A stretch of 64,000 bases of DNA. Origin: Mycobacterium sp. (GTDB taxonomy: Bacteria; Actinomycetota; Actinomycetes; Mycobacteriales; Mycobacteriaceae). Below are positions 60,705 to 64,000 of the stretch, one piece after another. The notes under the pieces are model-generated. The model was given only the letters and a program-made list of their open reading frames with translations, was not told where the DNA came from and searched no databases. Position numbers and translations under genes: made by a program. Each line of letters starts with the position of its first letter. The first letter of the stretch is position 1. The DNA lies in the NCBI GenBank assembly GCA_025965895.1, contig JAOPWC010000073.1:62001-126000 (forward strand), in the 5' to 3' direction.

Positions 60705-61366
60705 GCCTGGATCGCAATCAAATGCTTGTCCTGGTCACCGATTTCCACGGCGGCCTCCCTATCGGCCGTGGTGAGCACCTTCTGGTTCTCCTCAGGTATC
60801 AGGCTGATGCCCGGCTCCTGATACATCCGGATCAGTGCCGCGTCCACATCCGAGCGCGCCAGATGGGGCAGTTCCGCACGCAGTCGCACCAGCCCGACCC
60901 AACCTCCCGGTCGCCGCGCCAACCGTGAGTACGCGTCCCGGACAAGACCCTCGACGTGACCGGGACCGTGACCGACGGCCGGGATTTGGGACTCGGTTAT
61001 CTTCGCCGCAGTGTCCCGGGGCCAGAACACATCGGCGACCCGCTGGTCGGTGCGCCGCAGATATCGACCCAGCCCGGCCAGCACCACGTACAGCGCTTTA
61101 CCCTGCCCGCTGGACCGCGGCGGCGCCTCGGCACCGAAGAGATCGCCGCATTCGCGCAATCCTTTGTCGGTCAGTTCGTGCACCAATCCTCGCCCGACCT
61201 GTGCCGTCTCGATGAGCTTGAGCCGGTTGAGCTTCTCGCGGCTGCGCTTCTCCAGCTTCGGCCCCAGGGCGCCGAGCTCCGTGTTGGACACCGGCCGCGA
61301 TTCGGCCATCAAAATCAGCAGTACTGCCTGCTCAGTGCCCGTCAGGTCCTCGGTCGTCACCGTCAC
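60701..61366 (-). CDS. Winged-helix protein of HerA-like operon
   Basis: 221 residues. An N-terminal winged-helix-like domain (about 1-85; EQAVLLILMAESRPVSNTELG, SREKLNRLKLIETAQVG, HELTDKGLRECG) is followed by a C-terminal helical region with a second winged-helix-like segment (WVGLVRLRAELPHLARSDVDAALIRMYQ). It is probably a DNA-binding or subunit-bridging partner of the dual ATPase. It is joined to both neighbours by GTGA overlaps (61363-61366 and 60701-60704), so stoichiometric co-translation is expected. I do not recognise a named family. Confidence 0.65.
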   Translation of the reverse strand: MTVTTEDLTGTEQAVLLILMAESRPVSNTELGALGPKLEKRSREKLNRLKLIETAQVGRGLVHELTDKGLRECGDLFGAEAPPRSSGQGKALYVVLAGLGRYLRRTDQRVADVFWPRDTAAKITESQIPAVGHGPGHVEGLVRDAYSRLARRPGGWVGLVRLRAELPHLARSDVDAALIRMYQEPGISLIPEENQKVLTTADREAAVEIGDQDKHLIAIQA

Positions 61367-61806
61367 GGCGCCACCCTATCGTCGTATCGCCTTGTGGTCA
61401 GCAGTCTTTCGATAGTGGCAGTTACCTGTGCGGTGTCGTCGGCCACTTCGTCGTTGGTGAATCTGAGCACAGCGAAGCCGGCCAGGACAAGCGTGTTGTC
61501 CCGTCGGCGGTCGTGCGCGTACTTCAGACCGCCGCGATGGTCCGGGCCGTCGATCTCCACTGCGCAGCGATATCGAGGCCACATCAAGTCCACCCGGATG
61601 AGCGGCTCGAGCATCTGCCCGGTGTGCCGCTGATTCCAGACTCGGCCCGCCGCCCATTCGACCTCAGGTCGTGTGGCGCCGCGCTGGGATTGCCCGCGCC
61701 CGGCCAGCGACTGCACGAAGCCGGGGAGTGCCAGGGTTATCGACGGGAATCTGTCGATCAGTGGCAACGCGTTGCCGACAAGCCACACGCCGATGCGACC
61801 GTGCAT
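61363..61806 (-). CDS. DUF559/Vsr-like endonuclease-fold protein, N-terminus possibly damaged
   Basis: 147 residues. The C-terminal half (about 50-140) matches DUF559 restriction-endonuclease-like proteins: an acidic residue in ATRPEVEWAAGRVW, then RVDLMWPRYRCAVEIDGPDHR and DRRRDNTLVLAGFAVLRFTNDEV, the PD-(D/E)xK core. The ATG at 61806 is the only start after an in-frame TGA at 61831-61833. Upstream the same frame holds about 46 codon-like residues, and the frame between looks coding in another phase, so the original gene may have begun near 61971. It is first in the operon, overlapping the wHTH gene by GTGA. Confidence 0.65.
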   Translation of the reverse strand: MHGRIGVWLVGNALPLIDRFPSITLALPGFVQSLAGRGQSQRGATRPEVEWAAGRVWNQRHTGQMLEPLIRVDLMWPRYRCAVEIDGPDHRGGLKYAHDRRRDNTLVLAGFAVLRFTNDEVADDTAQVTATIERLLTTRRYDDRVAP

Positions 61807-61830
61807 CGAGTCGGTCGAGAACCTCGTCGA

Positions 61831-61971
61831 TCAGAGCCGCCGTGGTCGACGGCAGGTCGTGAGGCGGTAGCGGATCACTGCCAAGGCGTCGGGCGGGAGC
61901 GGGTCGAGGGTGACTGCTATCTCTTCTGGTGTCGCGCCATCGATCCGAAGTACTCGGTCGGTTGGGGACAC
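61831..61971 (-). pseudogene. Possible detached 5' end of the DUF559-like nuclease gene
   Basis: A GTG at 61971 opens VSPTDRVLRIDGATPEEIAV and ends at a TGA at 61831-61833, 24 bases before the nuclease ATG and in the same frame. Between them the alternative phase reads LPSTTAALIDEVLDRLD with high third-position GC, so a compensating pair of frame changes may have interrupted one longer protein. It could be a separate short ORF or a sequencing artefact. Confidence 0.35.
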
Positions 61972-62004
61972 CCGACCACCCAACCCCCGGGCCTGTTGAC
62001 GCGA

Positions 62005-62337
62005 CTATTTCGGCCTCAGCGTCTTGGCGTAATCCGTGCCACGGGTGACCCATGACTGCAGTTGGCGCTTAGTCTTGACGCCGTCAGTGTCGACCCGGAG
62101 CCAGCCGCGCGCTTCGCGGCCCGCCATCACCATCGGGTTGACGTGCTTCCGCTCAGCGAATTTCTCGGTGTCCTCCGGCGCCACCCGCACCAGCAGGCCG
62201 CCCTGCCCACTGGCGGCCACCGCCATGTTGCCGTTGATCAAGAACGCCAAACCGCCGAACATGCGTTTCTCCTCGACGCCGCGTTGCGGGCCCAGAAGCT
62301 CGCGGATCCGCTCGGCGAGATCTTCGTCGTACGCCAT
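62005..62337 (-). CDS. TfoX N-terminal domain protein
   Basis: 110 residues. The TfoX N-domain is recognised by MAYDEDLAERIRELLGPQ, EKRMFGGLAFLINGNMAVAA and a GWLRVDTDGVKTKRQLQSWV end. In gamma-proteobacteria TfoX promotes competence gene activation; actinobacterial single-domain members have no proven function. The ATG at 62337 is chosen over a GTG at 62382 because the family starts there. It lies 96 bases downstream of the lon stop on the same strand. Confidence 0.85.
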   Translation of the reverse strand: MAYDEDLAERIRELLGPQRGVEEKRMFGGLAFLINGNMAVAASGQGGLLVRVAPEDTEKFAERKHVNPMVMAGREARGWLRVDTDGVKTKRQLQSWVTRGTDYAKTLRPK

Positions 62338-62433
62338 GGGTTGACCGTAGTGCGCGACGGTGACAGCGGCTTGGGTCCGCAAGTCAGGCGTCCGGATCCG
62401 CGGTCACCGACCACCACCCGAACAGCCTCTGCG

Positions 62434-64000
62434 TCAGGCGGCCGCCGTCACCGTTTCGGCGCCTTCCAGCGCCTGGGCGATGATGTCGGCGACATCGGTC
62501 ATCGGCTTCACCTCGAGCGCTTCGAGGACCTCGGCCGGCACGTCGTCCAGGTCGGGCTCGTTGCGCTGCGGAATGAAGACAGTCGACAGTCCGGCGCGTT
62601 GGGCGGCCAGCAGCTTCTGCTTGACGCCGCCGATCGGCAGCACGCGGCCGTTCAGCGTGACCTCGCCGGTCATGCCGACATCCGACCGGACCTGTCGTCC
62701 CGTGGCCATCGACACCAGTGCGGTGACCATCGTGACACCGGCCGACGGGCCGTCCTTTGGCACCGCACCCGCGGGAACGTGGACGTGGATCTTGCGGTCC
62801 AGCGCCTTCGGGTCGACGCCCAGCTGCTGGGCATGCGAGCGGACGTAGGACAGCGCGATCTGCGCCGACTCCTTCATCACGTCGCCCAGCTGACCGGTCA
62901 GCTGCAGTCCCGGCTCACCGTCTGTCGAGCCGGCCTCGATGTAGAGCACATCGCCGCCGAGGCCCGTCACGGCCAGACCCGTCGCCACGCCCGGCACCGC
63001 CGTGCGCTCGGCCGACTCCGGCGTGAACCGGGGCCGCCCCAGGTAGCCCACCAGGTCCGGCTCGTCGACCACCAGCGCGGTCGGGTCCTCGGCCAGCTTG
63101 GTCGTCGCCTTGCGCAACGCCTTGGCGAGCAGCCGCTCGAACTGCCGCACACCCGGTTCACGGGTGTAGTCGGCGGCGATCTTGCGCAGCGCGGCCTCGG
63201 TCACCGCGACCTCTTCGTCGGTCAGCGCCGCACGTTCCCGCTGCCGGGGCAGCAGGAAGTCGCGGGCGATCGCGACCTTGTCGTCCTCGGTGTAGCCGTC
63301 GATCTGCACCAGCTCCATCCGGTCCAACAGCGCCGACGGGATGTTCTCGATCACGTTCGCCGTGGCCAGGAACACCACATCCGACAGGTCGAGATCAAGA
63401 TCCAGGTAGTGGTCGCGGAACGTGTGGTTCTGCGCCGGGTCCAGCACCTCGAGCAGCGCCGCGCTCGGGTCGCCGCGGTAGTCGGAGCCGACCTTGTCGA
63501 TCTCGTCGAGGAGCACGACCGGATTCATCGACCCCGCCTCGCTGATCGCACGCACGATGCGGCCGGGCAGCGCACCGACGTAGGTCCGCCGGTGGCCCCG
63601 GATCTCCGCTTCGTCGCGCACGCCACCGAGGGCGACGCGGACAAACTTTCGGCCCAGTGCGCGGGCCACGCTCTCACCCAGCGACGTCTTACCGACCCCG
63701 GGGGGCCCGGCCAGCGCCATCACAGCACCGGAGCCACGGCCGCCGACCACCTGAAGACCCCGCTGTGCACGGCGCGCCCGCACGGCCAGGTACTCGACGA
63801 TGCGGTCCTTGACGTCCTTGAGCCCGTGGTGATCGGCGTCGAGGATCGCTCGGGCCGCGGCCAGGTCGGCCGAGTCCTCAGTCTTGACGTTCCACGGCAT
63901 GTCCAGCACGGTGTCGAGCCAGGTGCGGATCCAGCCGCCTTCGGGGCTCTGCTCGCTGGAGCGTTCCAGCTTGGCTACCTCCCGCAGAGCGGCCTCACGG
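62434..64000 (-). CDS. lon: ATP-dependent protease Lon, C-terminal part (runs off window)
   Basis: The window holds about 522 codons of the C-terminal part; the N-terminal substrate domain lies beyond the right edge. AAA motifs are Walker A GPPGVGKTSLGE, Walker B PVVLLDEIDKVG and a sensor TANVIENIP. The protease dyad is in KDGPSAGVTM (serine) and GGVKQKLLAAQRAG (lysine). Lon degrades misfolded and regulatory proteins in the cytoplasm. The gene is present in fast-growing mycobacteria and absent from the tuberculosis complex. The frame is uninterrupted to the window end, with residues such as ALREVAKLERSSEQSPEGGW upstream of 63909, confirming it is longer than the track start. Confidence 0.95.
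   Translation of the reverse strand, partial: REAALREVAKLERSSEQSPEGGWIRTWLDTVLDMPWNVKTEDSADLAAARAILDADHHGLKDVKDRIVEYLAVRARRAQRGLQVVGGRGSGAVMALAGPPGVGKTSLGESVARALGRKFVRVALGGVRDEAEIRGHRRTYVGALPGRIVRAISEAGSMNPVVLLDEIDKVGSDYRGDPSAALLEVLDPAQNHTFRDHYLDLDLDLSDVVFLATANVIENIPSALLDRMELVQIDGYTEDDKVAIARDFLLPRQRERAALTDEEVAVTEAALRKIAADYTREPGVRQFERLLAKALRKATTKLAEDPTALVVDEPDLVGYLGRPRFTPESAERTAVPGVATGLAVTGLGGDVLYIEAGSTDGEPGLQLTGQLGDVMKESAQIALSYVRSHAQQLGVDPKALDRKIHVHVPAGAVPKDGPSAGVTMVTALVSMATGRQVRSDVGMTGEVTLNGRVLPIGGVKQKLLAAQRAGLSTVFIPQRNEPDLDDVPAEVLEALEVKPMTDVADIIAQALEGAETVTAAA

Noticed and set aside
61664..62053. 129-codon minus-strand ORF overlapping the nuclease gene in another frame
   Set aside because: Only its central segment looks coding; it is better explained as a displaced piece of the nuclease 5' region than as a separate gene.

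Overview
The window is high-GC DNA from a mycobacterium outside the tuberculosis complex (Mycolicibacterium-like). Gene order from 1 to about 54 kb follows the Mycobacterium tuberculosis stretch Rv1819c to Rv1869c, with local losses and insertions. A lon protease gene at the right edge, which M. tuberculosis lacks, and a modBC locus without modA also argue against the tuberculosis complex. GTG and TTG starts, overlapping ATGA/GTGA gene joints and glycine-, DosR- and IdeR-type control elements all fit an actinobacterium.

Layout. 1-14 kb: edge of a BacA-type transporter gene, a thiamine-diphosphate enzyme (ilvG-like), accessory secretion ATPase secA2, a CDP-alcohol phosphotransferase, two DUF881 proteins around a small membrane protein, then the gcvH - garA - MerR - DUF151 - MerR - tandem glycine riboswitch - gcvB glycine cleavage block and an alpha/beta hydrolase. 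14-27 kb, mostly minus strand: membrane-anchored VWA protein, malate synthase glcB, a glycosylase-labelled protein, two CNNM/CBS membrane proteins, guaB1 (GMP reductase type), gnd1, a BlaR-like peptidase and BlaI. The following 335-bp intergenic region holds a putative BlaI operator and an iron-box candidate. 27-32 kb: thioesterase, then the overlapping urease operon ureABCFGD, whose last gene overlaps the 3' end of ndh. 32-40 kb: ndh, an F420-type oxidoreductase, an SDR, molybdate transporter modBC, secreted Apa, a small membrane protein, and an Acg-type nitroreductase divergent from adhA with two DosR-like boxes between them. 40-48 kb: GAF-ANTAR regulator, CPBP protease, a second LLM enzyme, a double CoA-transferase, a 68-residue protein, a thiolase-like protein and a TetR regulator.

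48-64 kb is the accessory part. A minus-strand set of MMPL transporter, type III polyketide synthase, isoprenylcysteine-type methyltransferase and FAD oxidoreductase matches the SrsABC / mycobacterial polyketide-quinone layout. It is followed by a flavin reductase, two pieces of a 13E12-type (DUF222-HNH) gene on either side of a hydrolase-cyclase fusion gene, and a tightly packed minus-strand operon: DUF559-like nuclease, winged-helix protein, a 1046-residue protein with two different P-loop ATPase modules (AAA/ORC-like and HerA-like), and DUF72. That operon is the best candidate here for an undescribed DNA-processing or defence system, although the 5' end of its nuclease gene may be damaged. 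The window closes with a TfoX-domain protein and the C-terminal part of Lon.

Functions rest on motifs and remembered family members. No database search was run. No tRNA, rRNA, CRISPR array or insertion sequence was seen.
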